In this document: in pieces, positions 1-11,875 of the stretch
Position numbering within the stretch: the stretch's first letter is position 1
Layout of the letters: each line of letters begins with the position of its first letter
From: Cerioporus squamosus
Lineage: Eukaryota; Basidiomycota; Agaricomycetes; Polyporales; Polyporaceae
Length of the DNA: 64,000 bases
Direction of reading: 5' to 3'
NCBI GenBank assembly: GCA_022592435.1
Contig: JABYQS010000014.1
Coordinates: 310,001-374,000 of the forward strand
Made by a program: the position numbers and the translations under genes
The notes under the pieces: generated by a model
The model's input: the letters and a program-made list of their open reading frames with translations, nothing else
Database searches by the model: none
Told to the model about the DNA's origin: nothing

Positions 1-1964
1 TGACGTGCGGCCGCGTAACGGTCATCGGCACACCACCGTCGGCACCCGGCATATCCACCTGCAGCATACCTTGTCGCGACCTCGAAACCGTGATCTGCCC
101 GTTCACTTGGCCAGCCATGTTCGGGTTCGTCATGCCCATCTGGCCCGATAGCGACGGCGCCATGCCCATGCCCATGCCCATCATGCCGCCCATCCCAGGA
201 CCAGCAAGACCCGAGAGGCCGAGATCTTGCGGCGGGAGCGATCCGTGGTTGAATCGGGGGGACGCTGACGGGCTCGGGTAGGGGCTTGCACTGGTGCGGG
301 CGCTGGACGCCGCGCTCCCGCTCCAGCCAGCGACGTTGCCCACCATGCCGCCGCCCATGCCAATCATACCTCCAATGCCGCGCTCCCGAGACCCCGAGCT
401 GGATCGTCGGTGGTGTCCGCGAGTTATCGACTGCACGGGCTCGCTCGGGTGCAGGAACTGTTGGCGCATGAACTCCTGTTGCGTGTGCGATGCAGGCGGG
501 AACATCATCCCAGGCTGAGGAGACATGGAGTTCGGACGGAGGTCCAGTGAGCGGACTTGGCGCGTGTGCGTGTTGCGCTGCCCGCCGTCGCTCTTTGCCC
601 GCCGAATCGCACCCGGTGGGTCAACCGTGAGATAATCCGCCGCATACTGATTGTACGAGTTCGGCTGGTTGCCGAACGTCGTCTGGTGGGGGCCTGCAGA
701 CGAAGGGTGACGGAAGTCCTGAAGCGGATCCTGCGACTGGCCCTGGCCGGGACCCGGGAGGACATCGTTAAGGTTGACAGTCCCGCCTTGTCGCTGGTCG
801 GCCGTGGGTATGGTGTTCCATACTGGCGGCGGGCGCAAGGAAGTATCGGACAAGCTCCGCGTGCGCGTCGGGGCCTGTGGGAGCAAGAACTGCTGGCCTC
901 GGTTGAACTGCATCTGCCTTTGCTGGGCGCTGTCGTCGACGAGCGCCGAGGATGAGCTTGATCCGGGAGGGAAGGTGAAGGCCTGATCGGCGAAGTGCCC
1001 TCCCTGCGCGCCGAACTGTTGATGTTGCGCCCATTCTTGCGCGTTCGACGGCCCCGCGTTGGAAGATCCGCCTAGACATTGACAACAATAGGTGAGCGAT
1101 GGGAAGATGGTAGCGAAGGCTCGGAGACAACAAGTACTACGCACCTTGCTGGAGGTTGGCAAGAGTGTCCTGGAAAGGCACGTTCTGCGCGGTCACGCCG
1201 CCGCCGCTGACGGGGGTAGCTGGAACGATTTGTAAGGTTGGGCCGGACCCAATGAGACCGCCGTCTCCATCGGGAGCGTTGATGATGGGCGGGGAGTCGC
1301 CGCTCGCGCCGCCTGGGCTTGTGGTGTCTGGAATGACGAGCTGGGGCGGGGACTGGGGCTTGTTCATGGGGGGAGAACGGCGGTCCTCGGGGAGGGAGCC
1401 TGCTGGCCAGGCGGGTGAGTGGAATGACAAGCTGTCCTGGAAGGACTGAGAGATATCGGGGCGAGGAGATGAGGGATGCATGTAGGACGAGTTTGATGAT
1501 GCGTGACTGTGTCCGTCGTCTTCGAGGCCGTTGCTAGAGGCGGGAGAGGCGTGATCGAAGGCGTTGGGAGATGAGTAGTCGTGGAGCGGAGGGGTTACGG
1601 AGACAGAGACGTGGGCACCGTTCATATACCGTTCGTCAAGAATGAGGGGGCCCCCGGAGGAAGGGACGTCGTACTCGTCCGGGTTGTACTCCTCGGTGAT
1701 CGTGATGCCGGAGGGGTTGTCGGCGAAGAGGGCGAGGGAGTCGTCTGTGCCGTCTATTGGCGGGAGGTCGGAGTAGGTTGAGTAGGGGGAGTTCTGGTAG
1801 GAGCCGTTGTAGGAGGGCGTGTGGGGGAAGTGGGAGACGGGGTCTGGGTAGGGGTCGAAGGAGTCGTAGGCGGACTGGTGGGGCGAGGCGTCGTAGAGAT
1901 GGGGGGAGGAGGGGAGGAAGTCCTGGTCGGTATGGACCGCGGGGGCAAGGAGGAGGGGGTCCAT
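1..1964 (-). CDS. N-terminal part of a low-complexity transcription-factor-like protein (C-terminus outside window)
   Basis: Two exons are visible: 1071-1 (running off the window) and 1964-1145, joined by a 73-nt GT-AG intron (1072-1144) that keeps frame through a split Gly codon. The start is the first ATG of the open frame. The roughly 630 visible residues are disordered: rich in Ser, Pro, Asp and Tyr at the N-terminus, then Gln/Gly/Met-rich, with a run of GMGMGM-type repeats near the left edge. The last visible residues (SRSRQGMLQVDMPGADGG) resemble, from memory, the linker just before the C2H2 zinc fingers of basidiomycete AZF1/CRZ1-like regulators. No zinc finger lies inside the window, so the DNA-binding class is inference. 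Acidic and Gln-rich stretches fit an activator. Confidence 0.6.
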
Positions 1965-4900
1965 AGCCGAGTGCTTTAACGGAAGGAACGGAGGAGAGAG
2001 TGCGCAGGCGATGATGTCGATTATTTGACGGAGGCGGTTGCACGAGCGAGGCGATGCGGGCAGAGGACGAGGGCGGACGGGGCTGTGCGGAGAAGAGCAC
2101 AGCAGGGCAGCAGCTGGACAGTGGACGGACGAGAGGACGGGACGGCGGGCTCAGACTCTGCGGGCGCACCTGGTCGTTCTCAGTCGCCGCCCGTAAGCTC
2201 TCTCCTTTATTCATGCTTCCGCGACGCCTCGGGCGACAACTTCACACTCCGCTGATCTGTTTCATCTCCTCTGTCACCCGGCCTCCCATCCGCGAGCGAG
2301 TCCTCGGCCTCTGCGCACGACAAGAGAGGCTCGCTGCACTCGCTGCCCATCTCTCTCGTGCTCCCCGTCGCAGGAGCTGTCGAGAACGGCGCACACCGCC
2401 TCGCGGGCCAGTGCATCGCCTCGCCAGCGAGCGCCGCTCTGCGGGCCACCAATTGTGTGCCACAGCGCCCATATGTCACCCCCCGCGTGGCCCTCGGCAA
2501 CTCCCCGCCCTCGGCCCGATGTGGACGTCCGCTCCGGCGACTTTGTCTCTGCGCAATGTGCGCATCTTGTCCTTCTCCATCCCACTCCTCCTCCTGCCCC
2601 GCCCCGGACGTTCGTGCCCCGTTCAGCCAGTCTCTCGCATCGTACCCACTATGATCATCCGTGTTTCACCGTTACCCTCGAAAACGAGTCAGCCGCATAC
2701 ATCGACCTCCGTGGAGTCTGCCCGACATCGGCTTTACGTGTCGCCAGGTGTCGCCAAACGGCCTCCCACACCTGCGCGCCCAGCATCCGTCTCAATCGCA
2801 TTCGCCATCACAATCCTCTCCTGAACAGGAACTCTCAGCTTGCGGGGTCTCCGCCGGCACGCCTTTCGCAGACCAACAAACTCAAAGTTCACCATCCCAT
2901 CATCCACTCCTGATGCAGCATCATGACACTCGCAACGCGACGATGCGAAGATGGCTGGATGCCTGTCGGATGCGGATGGGATCCCCCGTGTTTCCATCTC
3001 AATCACCGTCCTTGAGCCGCAGACGCATGCTCCAGCCTCCTCCAGCAAGCACGGTTCCGCGGTTAACGGTACCAGCGCCCCCTTCGTTCCCTCAGCCATG
3101 ATGCTCGGCTACTCAATTCTGAGGAAGGACCATGCTTGGCATCTGTGCTTGTCCATGGACTTCTGCCGCTCGAGAGAACCCAGCTATGTATCACGCACCA
3201 CCGTAAGATGCTCCTGCACCTCGCCGAAGCCCGAGCTCGAGCATCTGGGCTCGGTCTTCGCAACACAATCGCTCCGAGTGCCGCTCGTGAGGGACTCTTT
3301 CGCGGCGTCTGTCCAGCCACAAGTTTCGTATGTCGCGACACCGCTCACGATCAAGTCTGGCCATGAAGATACACGCCAGATCCGTGTTTTGAAGCTTGTC
3401 TGCATTGCGCGCGGGCGCGTTTGTCATAACCTTACGTTCTGGGTAAGCAGGGAACGTGAACGTGCAATTTACGGAGACCACCGTTTAATTTCGCTCGTTC
3501 ACAGCCTTCCCGCCGGGCGGTGCCTTTCCCCAAGGCCAAAGTCTGCGCACCGTCTATACTCGAGGCGTTGACGGTTGAAGCTCGATCATTAGGCGTTCGC
3601 AGTCCCCGGGCTTCATGCATTGCGATGCACGTCAAGGGCAAGAATATGCAGGGGCAATGTTTGCAGGGACGCCTTCGGACGCAATCTGTCACCCTCCTCG
3701 CTCTTGGTACCACTGATCCACCAGCCTGTTCCATCACCGGCGACAATACCACTTCTCCTAACATTAGCCTGAGGTCGTTCATCCGCGCGAACCTGCAATG
3801 ACGAGCGGGCTCTTCTGACGCTTCTCTCCGTCCTCGTACCCTGCTACGCTGTCTACCTACTATCGGACCGACTGGCCGACAACGACCACCGACCGCCTCG
3901 TGGCATCTGGCAGGGCGTAGCTCTCGTCGATAGGAGCTGTCTGCAGACACACCATCCCGACCCTGCTCGTCGTCGTGGACCCACACGGATACACACTCCT
4001 CTCCGCCCCATCAGATTCATCCTCGATCACTTCGAAGGCACGGGGATCGTACGCAACTCCACCGGACTGACTGCCACTCCTCTTGTCGTTCGATCACAAT
4101 TGCCCTGGTTGCGCCCTCGGCTTGCAGCCAGCGCTCGCAGGTCGAGGCGGGCCCGGAGTAGACATTCGAACAGGCAGTGTGCACTCTCGCAGATATCCAG
4201 CGACACATCGTGGCGGGACCAGTCGTGAGGCCCGCCGTGGTTGTGGGCGTCCCGCGTAACGTGCATGCTTCCGATCGAATACATAGGAGAATGAAATCTG
4301 AACGCGATCCGGCGGCATCTGCGTCGGTCTATCTGGATATCTGGCGCATCGGTGGCGGCGTGCTAGTCGAGCAGTTATCCGAGCGTCGAGACGTCAAAGG
4401 CGCATCGCCTCGAGCCTGAGACCGACACCGCCCCGCCAGTGCGGTACTTCTATATCCTCCACCAGCCAGCGTCGCAGGCCTATGTATCCCACATTGACCC
4501 CGACAGAATTCGACCTGGATGGCCGTCAACAACGACTCGCGCGCATCCCTGCTGCAAATACACACTCTCATTCACTGTGCCGACAGGGACGACATACGCA
4601 AGCATTGCAACCTTGTGGATGCTCCAAGCTTCGCCTCCCCGTTTCTCGTGGTCCTTCTGCCCTCCGATCGCAAGCGTCGACTTCCTGGCATTCCTGCTGT
4701 CTTCCTGCTCAGCTCCTACACACCAGCAAGGTTCGCATCCTCCATCTCGGGCGCAACTGGGCATGATAGGGGCTACTGGCTTCTCTGTTCTCTGGGACGA
4801 CCCGCATCCGGCGTCTTGCAACCAACCTACCTGCCTTGATCGCTGCTGTCATCGCCATGGAAGTTTCATGTCCCGGACGCCGCCGCTGCGAGCCTCCTGC

Positions 4901-5707
4901 CACATCTCCGTAGCAGCTACCATGGGGTTCCTGCCGTGCGTGGAACTCGCAACACCGAGATTCAGACTCGAGCTTGAGCTGAGAGCTCAGGGGTGCCCCC
5001 CGTTTCATGGATATCTCCGAACCGGCATTCTTCCAAGTCGCCAGCCGAGCACTAGCACTCAGTACTCAGCACTGGCCGCCATCTTGTTGCATCGCCATGG
5101 AGCAAATCAAGTCTGCGCACCACCACAGTCGTTGCGCGCAGGTCGCGATGTACTTATGCCGGCGCTTTGGATTGTGGTCAGTGGCATTGTGCCCCGTCGG
5201 GTTATACCCTCTCGCTTCTCGGCCGACTCGGTGATGGTACGGAGGGCGTCTCGGGTTCGGGTGCGGTATCCATGGAGTGCAGGTGTAGATCCCCCTATTC
5301 CTGCTCAGTGCTCGCCTGCAATAGACACCGGTGACCGAATGCCCGCTCTGCGGCTCAACGGCTCAGCGCTCAGTCCAGGCTTCTCGTACCCCGGGCCTGG
5401 CTCCAAAGCTGCAAGCTGCCTAACAGGTCAGGACGTTCTCGACACAACGAGCAACTCGAGTCTCGCGTGCATCTATTCTCCGTCACGTCACCGCGCGGCG
5501 GGTGCGTTCGAACTTCTCGCCCCGTGCATCAGTCCACCCCGTCCCCAGATGCTCAGAATCCGGATCATTCCTTCTGCGACTCTCTGCGATCAGGGTCCGG
5601 CGGCACTCCGTCCGTTCCTCTGGCAGTGGTCGAGTGACAGGCCTGATCGCAGCCTCCTCCTCCGCGACGCTGGTGCACATCCCGCGACTTTGTGCCGGAT
5701 GTGTGCC
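1965..5707. other. Long stretch without a recognisable gene
   Basis: This is 3.7 kb between the transcription-factor-like gene and the hAT element. Long open frames occur on both strands (the longest, 4439-5725 plus, has 428 codons), but they are Ser/Pro/Arg/Cys-rich, overlap equally open antisense frames and show no known motif, as expected from stop-poor GC-rich DNA. The first 300 bp upstream of 1964 is the likely promoter and 5' leader of the minus-strand gene, with pyrimidine-rich tracts around 2180-2290. Confidence 0.5.
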
Positions 5708-5722
5708 CAGTGTTGTGCCGGT
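5708..5722. repeat. Left terminal inverted repeat of the hAT element
   Basis: Fifteen bases identical to the reverse complement of 9809-9823. Two further bases match after one mismatch, and a cluster of GTTGAC-like words follows up to about 5820. Confidence 0.85.
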
Positions 5723-5999
5723 TGACAGACTGTTGACACGGTGGTCCAGTTGTGTCGACCGCGTCGACAGTCGTCACAGTTGACCGTCAACTTTCTCACG
5801 ACTGGGCGACTGTCAACGCGCCCTCCTCCTCTCGCCTGAAGACTGAATTATTCCCTACTACTAGTACTGATGCCTCTGTTGCTCAAGCATAAATATGTAC
5901 TCAATTGCATCTGTATCTCCGCATGTATACAAACCAGAATATAGTCAATCGTATGCGTCCGCTGTTAGCTGTAGCCACTTATATGTGAATAAGATGCAC

Positions 6000-8900
6000 T
6001 TATCCCGCGATGAGTATCCCTGCGAGCTCGTCCATCCCTGTGTCCTCTTCCCCATCGCCATCCATGTCCAACAAGTCCCAGACGGCAAGTTCCTCATCAA
6101 GGCTATTGGTGTGTGTCCTCGCCATGTATGCGCTCCAGAAGTCCGACTGAAAATCGAACATCTTGGACAGTGGAATGCGCAGCTTCGACGGCCACCTATT
6201 AGATGTACGCAGCTCATCGTCGTCATCCCCCCGGCTTGAGAAGTGCTCGATCAGCGACTCCAAGCCACCGAGCATCTCTCGGGCGGCCTCTGCAGTTCTA
6301 GATTGCGCAGGTCCTGTGATGATGGATAGTAATCAATATCATTGAGACGGTGAAAGTGCGAAGTACTCACGGCCAGTGTCGGCATTGCGCGAAGACGAAG
6401 ACTCCTCGGAGGTGTTGACCTCTGGACGGGAAATGCGCTCGCCAAAATGCCTCTTCAGCCGCGCCTTGGTATTCTTGCGGACGTGTTCATCGCGCAGATG
6501 GAGCCGAAGTTCAGCGATGTTCATGAGATTGTCCATGGTGAGCCGTGTGCGTCGGTCCGACATGATGATCCCAAGAACGCTGAATAGCTGTTCGCAGTTT
6601 GCGGCTGTCGGGCATATCGAGAGGACGTAGACGGCGAGGCGGTACAGAGAATGAAGCAAAGGCGGGGCCCGGGGATTAGTAGTAGTCTGGCTGGGCAGTA
6701 AAGATGGAGCGCTGTCGTCGTCTTGTGCTGAAGTCTTGTCCTTCTGCCGCGAGTTGAAGATCCTCTCCCAGACATCTATGGGATTAGGAGTTCGTTTGGG
6801 CTTCTAGTCGATATCAGTAAGGCTCAAGCAGAGTGTCAAGGTACAATGAAGGGTCGCATTTACCTCCTTTTCAGCGTTAGCCTTAACACTGTCTGCGGTG
6901 CTTGGCATGACTTCGAACAACCCTGTCGCCTGGAGATAGTCGGTGACCATCTTGTGATCGGGCCTAGCTTCCGGCTCATCGGGGAAGAAGCGATCCCAGA
7001 GACGGCAGAGGAGGTCTTCGATGCGAGCGTAGGAGAAATACTGGTGGAGGTCGAGATCGAAGAGGTTCCTCTTCAGGTAGGGATTCAGGACGGCAGCACC
7101 GATCATGGCGTCTTGATCAGCCGCATCCCACCGCATTGTGAGGCTCTTCAGGACAGCAGAGCGAACAGGAGCATCGTCGGGGTCCTCCTGAACAAGGTTG
7201 TCGAAGTATCTGTACAGGAATCCAAAGGTAAGTACGACATCATCGAGGCGGCAGCTGTTGGACTGCGTGATGTGTGCTGCTATCGCCAACGGCTCGAGAT
7301 GAAGCTTAACCCTGCAACATTTGCAGAACGTCAGCGAAGATCATATGCAAAACAAAGTAGAGGCGACACTCTACCTCGCAATCCCATGCCAGAACAAAGG
7401 ATTCTTCAAGATCTTCAACATCTTGCGTGTACGCTGATGGCTCTCCTCCTTCCCGCTGAGGAAGATGCGATTGTCGACTGCGAGGAGTTCCAAGGGAATT
7501 CTGAGCTGGAGCACTCGACGATAGGCAAGATAGTTGGACGTCCAACGTGTGAGGACACCTCGGATGACACTGAGCGCGGTGGGAGGATCGCCGTTTGCAT
7601 TCCTAGGCATATTGAGCTGGATCTCGTTGAGAATACCAAGCAGGTAATTGTGACTCCGAAGCCATTGAATGACTTCGTCTGCCTGCTTCGTCCACTGGAA
7701 AAAATCGGCGTTGGCCTTGAAGTAGTCTGTAACGACGCGCTCGACCTAAGTACACCCATAATGCGATGAGTGATAGGTGAACTTGTCCGACGAAAATGAG
7801 GGACAGTACCTGGTGTGCATAACAGTCGGGTCCTACAAGGTTCATCAGTAAAGTGTGAAAAGTCTGAGAGCTCTGAGATCTCTTAAATTCAAATTCAGAG
7901 TTCACAGAGGTCTACAGACCTCAGAGCCATTCTCCACCATGGCAGAAAATGAATATTGATATGTTTGGGAAGAGGCCTCTGAGGTCTGACATTTCTGACC
8001 TCTGAGGATGTCTGTGGGAGAACTTTCAGAGTTCTCAGAGTTTTCGCACTTTACTGATGTTCGGACGCTCTCTTACTAGCAGCTCCCGTGCCAAACGCGA
8101 CTCGCCGCTGCAGTCAGATGTCATTGCTATGACCCGGGCACCCCAGTCCTTCTCAACGAGCTCGATGACTTGACGCATCATCCTGATCAAGAACTCCGCT
8201 GTCTTTGGCTCCGTCGAGGTGTCAAAGGTGCGGACGGAGTATACCTATAATGAATACAGTGAACATGTATCAGCAGACGTCGAAAGATGCGGCCGGACGC
8301 CTCGGACGAGATGAGAATCAGTACTCACACGTCCGCCTACAGTGATCATGAAAGCAACAATGTGGTGGCGGTTGCATGCGGTGAAACCGTCGCACTGCAC
8401 AGTCACGAGTTTACCGCGGCATGTCTTCTGGGCAATCCCACGGAAGTGGACAACTTGATTGGGGATAATCCGTTGCGTGAGGACTTTGCGACTCGGGATG
8501 TTTGCATCTGGGAGGAAAGTGTCACAGAACTCAAGCCATATCGGGTTCTCGACCCATGAGAGCGACCATCCCTGCGATGCAGTCAACCGGCCGAGGAAAG
8601 CTTCAAAGAGCTCCTGGCGGCCTCCGTCCCATGCTGGCGCTGCTGCGACGTTCCCTGAGCTGCCGCCTCGAGAGGCTGCGGAACGCGAGTCATAACGAGG
8701 ACGCTTCTGAGGGGAGCCTGCATCTAAACCACTGTCATAGCGTCGGCGGAGGCTTCCAGCAGGGGAAACAGTGGGTAGGCCAGGAGTTGAAGCGGCCGAC
8801 GGGGGAAATGGAAGGCTTGCAGATGCGCTGTAGGAGACCGGCGTGTTTGTGCGAGACTCGAAGGAGGTGGACAGCCCGGACAAGACGAGTGGAGATAGAC

Positions 8901-9520
8901 TTGGCAGCGGTGTTGTGGAAGTAGATGCCACGGACTCGGACGCGCCCTCTGCTGGGTGAACAAGTGTAGGAAAGGGGAAATACATAGGAGCAATGGTAGG
9001 CTGAGGCGCGGGGGCCTCGGGGTGGGCCTGCATGCGCACAGAGTTGCGGTGCAGACGACGCGGGGACTTGTTCTTCTCCTCATGCTCCCGAGATGCCCTC
9101 TGACTGACCTCAGGACTGATAAGTGGACACTCTATAAGGTGGACGAGAAGGGCCGGTCCAGCAGCTGCAATCCATCGCCGGCTGCGATCGACCGCCAGCT
9201 TATCGAGAGCCCATACTGTCCAGAAATTAGTAACTGCACCGATCCTGACAGAAGCACGGACGGTGCTCACGGCTTTTCTCAATCTCCTCTGTCTCACGGA
9301 TAACACCTTGTCGGATGTCACCCAGCTTCTCTTCTTCAACGCGCTGCTCGAAGCACTTCTTGCACCACACCTTCGTCTTATCGCCGTCCTTCGAATGCGC
9401 AGGCCTCTGAGGGAAGTAGTCCGGATGATCGTAGAAGTGGGACCTATACCAAGCACGACCTGATCGTGACAACTGGTTTGACGGGGTTTGCTTAGACAGG
9501 GTGTACTCGGCGGCAGACAT
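6000..9520 (-). CDS. hAT transposase, interrupted by a MITE
   Basis: Multi-exon gene read from ATG at 9520 (start MSAAEYTLSKQ) to a stop at 6000-6002. The N-terminal exon has a WCKKC zinc-binding-like pair. A large second exon (about 9090-8245) carries a disordered Ser/Pro linker and the first catalytic Asp in VTVQCDGFTACNRHH. The next exon (about 8240-8059) has the second Asp in AMTSDCSGES. After the MITE comes the hAT CxxH motif (DCYAHQ, about 7810-7830). Further exons run at about 7770-7375, 7310-6865 and 6800-6370. The last includes the dimerisation motif SICPTAANCEQLFSVLG near 6600, and a final exon ends in an acidic tail. Apart from the MITE, I see no stop or frameshift in the coding blocks. 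Exact borders of the first intron are unresolved. Confidence 0.8.
7844..8058. mobile_element. 215-bp MITE inserted in the hAT transposase gene
   Basis: Non-coding insert with imperfect inverted repeats of about 26 bp beginning ATCAGTAAAGTG at both ends, and an interior made largely of TCTGAG/CTCAGA words. It is flanked by a 4-bp direct repeat GTTC (7840-7843 and 8059-8062). Removing the insert and one GTTC rejoins the hAT frame exactly at RPN-LVGPDCYAHQ, so the borders are well supported. The 4-bp duplication does not match hAT (8 bp) or Tc1 (TA); superfamily unassigned. Reading through the insert meets a stop within a few codons. Confidence 0.85.
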
Positions 9521-9808
9521 GGTGTGCGAAATGGAAGAGACATGGATTGCAGAAGTACGAGTACTGAATATGTCGAGGCACCCGCGAGGATGGCATGAGG
9601 GAAACGCGTGCCTACTGCAGCGCGACGCGCCGCGCGCGACATTGATTAGATTGAACGCGTTCGCGTCTGATCTCCAGCCAATCACCGTACGTGCCTGACG
9701 CCCTGAGAAAGTGGACCAGTCGTGCGACAGTTGCTGCTCACTTTGTGCCGACTATCGACGTCGTCAACAGTTGACCAGTTGACAGCAGTTGACCTCAACC
9801 GTAGGTCG

Positions 9809-9823
9809 ACCGGCACAACACTG
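9809..9823. repeat. Right terminal inverted repeat of the hAT element
   Basis: Perfect complement of the left end. It is preceded (about 9700-9808) by the same kind of GTTGAC/GTCGAC subterminal repeats. Confidence 0.85.
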
Positions 9824-11875
9824 TAACAGTGTGCCCCCCCCCCCCTGCAGATCGCCGCTTGTCGCTGGTCGCTAATCGCTGTCCGTTGTCATGCTCGCGG
9901 CGCTCAATGCTCCACAAGGCTCAGACTCAGTCTGTTCAAGCTCCGAGTCCGCGACTCGCCTCCGTCACGGCGTTCCTGGCCCTGACAATCCGTCCTACGG
10001 GCGACCCTTCTGGCGACGTCAACGTGCATACTGCATCCGAACGTCTCGTCTCGTCCCGGGTTTGTGCGGTTTTGCTGCGTCGGGGCCGGTTTGGTCGCAG
10101 ATGCCAGATGCGGTCGCGACGTCTGATTCCGTGCCTTCCTGCCTCCGTCATACGTGCATCATGCATGCACCCGAGCCCAGGTGTCAAAAGGCAAATCCTG
10201 TTGCTCGAGTGAAGGGACAGGGCTCCGAGCTCCAGGGACGGGCCTCGAGGTACCACGTCAGTGGGACGCATCGGCATCGACCTCGCGGTCCTCGACTCCT
10301 CGCCCCCTTCTGACTTCGCTTCGCCGCAGGTACCCCGGGCACACTGAGGGGCGTGGCTTGAAGATCTTCAGCCCTTCCGTGTGTTTGGGGGCACGGATCT
10401 CTCCGCGACGGAACGTCAGTCACGGTGCGGTCATGCACGAATCCTGCGGGGACTGAATGAAGCTCGTGAAATGCGGTTTTGACAGGTAGCTTCGGGCGCG
10501 GCTGCTTGGATGCGGCGCTGGCCGCCTTCCAAGCTCCGAAGTTCGCGTCCCTGGGCCCGTCCATATTCGCATCCGCCCAAGATTAGACCCCGTCCGAGGA
10601 TCTGAATGCCTTCGATACCACGCGATGTCAAAGTTCGAGACGGCGATGGCGACAGTTCGCGGAGATGTGCAGGCAAAGGCTGACACTTCCCAAGCACGCG
10701 CGCACTACTATCGGTGGCCATCGTTTCGAGAAGCTAACTTTGTTCTCTCGCACGTAGGCTGTGGCCTGCTGTGGTCCGACCGCAAGCTGCTGGGACGCTG
10801 CTGGGACCTGCCGAGCCCGGAGGCCTGAATGTGCCTGGGTTTCATTTTGAGTACGCCCTGTGCCTGGCTGCTTCTCCGGGACCCTGACACCCTGACACCC
10901 AGGCGCTCACGGCTTCTGCAAGTTCGAGCGGAGCGACACTTACAGCGTGCAGCTGGAACGCGGCATGTCGTCGTCTACCTCCATCTCATGCTCGCTTCCC
11001 CTCAAGCTTGGACGGCAGCAGGTCGCCCAACCTCGACATATTATGCTAGCGAGCAACATAACCGGCCCCTACTCTCAACACATCGCCGCATTGCGGGCCC
11101 ACGAGCGAATACTTCTGGACGTCTCGAACCTGAATCGGATGACGACCGGTCGAGGACATTTTTCGTCAGTCGCTGACGTACTGGTGCCTCTGATAATGGT
11201 ATCACTGACTGCAGTCTGCAGTTGTCCCAGGTCCGGGTCGTACCTCACTCAGCTGTCGCCTGCAATAGTGAACGGTTTCGGCCAGACTCAATTGCATCTG
11301 GGACATTGGTAACGTAGGCAACCTGAGATGATCGTCCGGCGTCAGCATCTCGATTCTCCTGGCGCGTGTACTATGATCGGCACACCAACCTCCGAGTACA
11401 TCGGAAGCAGTGTCGGTGGGGAAAGTCTAACCATACTCGACACGCGTTGCCAGTGGAGTTACCCAAGGCCCCCCAAGACCCCGGGGTAGCGCTACGGAAC
11501 CAAATGCCGACGGCACATTCATGATCTCCGGACGCATCTAAGAGAAAGTCGGTATGACTTTTCCCCTCAGGCGGCAAGACTCGCCCAGGCTGCCAGTGAT
11601 ATACGCTGTTCAGGTAAGTCCATCCGTCGTGTCAACGATATCTGAGATGACATTACATGATAGTAAGCAGAGTAGATATATTCTACTGATTTGTTGCGCT
11701 TGCTGCAGAACAATGGAAACTGGCTTTGCCAGAGAACGATGTAATCTTTTCGTGTCGATTGACGCTGAGGGCTGCTTGCTAACCACCGGACTACAGGATA
11801 TAAGGCTCATCACGATATTCTCCACTCTATACCGAACCACCGCATACAACATTCCCTACCTCAAGATTGCTTGGC
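9824..11875. other. Intergenic, no gene recognised
   Basis: Between the hAT right end and the F-box gene. It holds a 12-C homopolymer at 9834-9845. Short open frames on both strands have no motif and no consistent splice pattern. Confidence 0.5.

Larger units (their letters stand above)
5708..9823 (-). mobile_element. hAT-superfamily DNA transposon (4.1 kb)
   Basis: The element is bounded by a perfect 15-bp terminal inverted repeat, CAGTGTTGTGCCGGT at 5708-5722 and its complement at 9809-9823. The CAG-type ends fit hAT. Subterminal 100-bp zones at both ends are dense in short GTTGAC/GTCGAC/TTGACC words, typical of transposase binding sites. Inside lies one multi-exon minus-strand transposase gene with the hAT C-terminal dimerisation motif. 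An 8-bp target duplication, expected for hAT, is not clean: GTGTGCC directly precedes the left end (5701-5707) and recurs at 9829-9835, five bases beyond the right end. A 12-C run (9834-9845) follows. A MITE sits inside the transposase gene. Confidence 0.85.

Noticed and set aside
4439..5725. 428-codon open frame on the plus strand
   Set aside because: Ser/Pro/Arg/Cys-rich, no motif, several overlapping open frames on both strands; it runs into the hAT left end. Expected from stop-poor GC-rich DNA.
9834..9845. 12-C run as a telomere-like or functional tract
   Set aside because: Simple homopolymer at the hAT border; no repeat unit.
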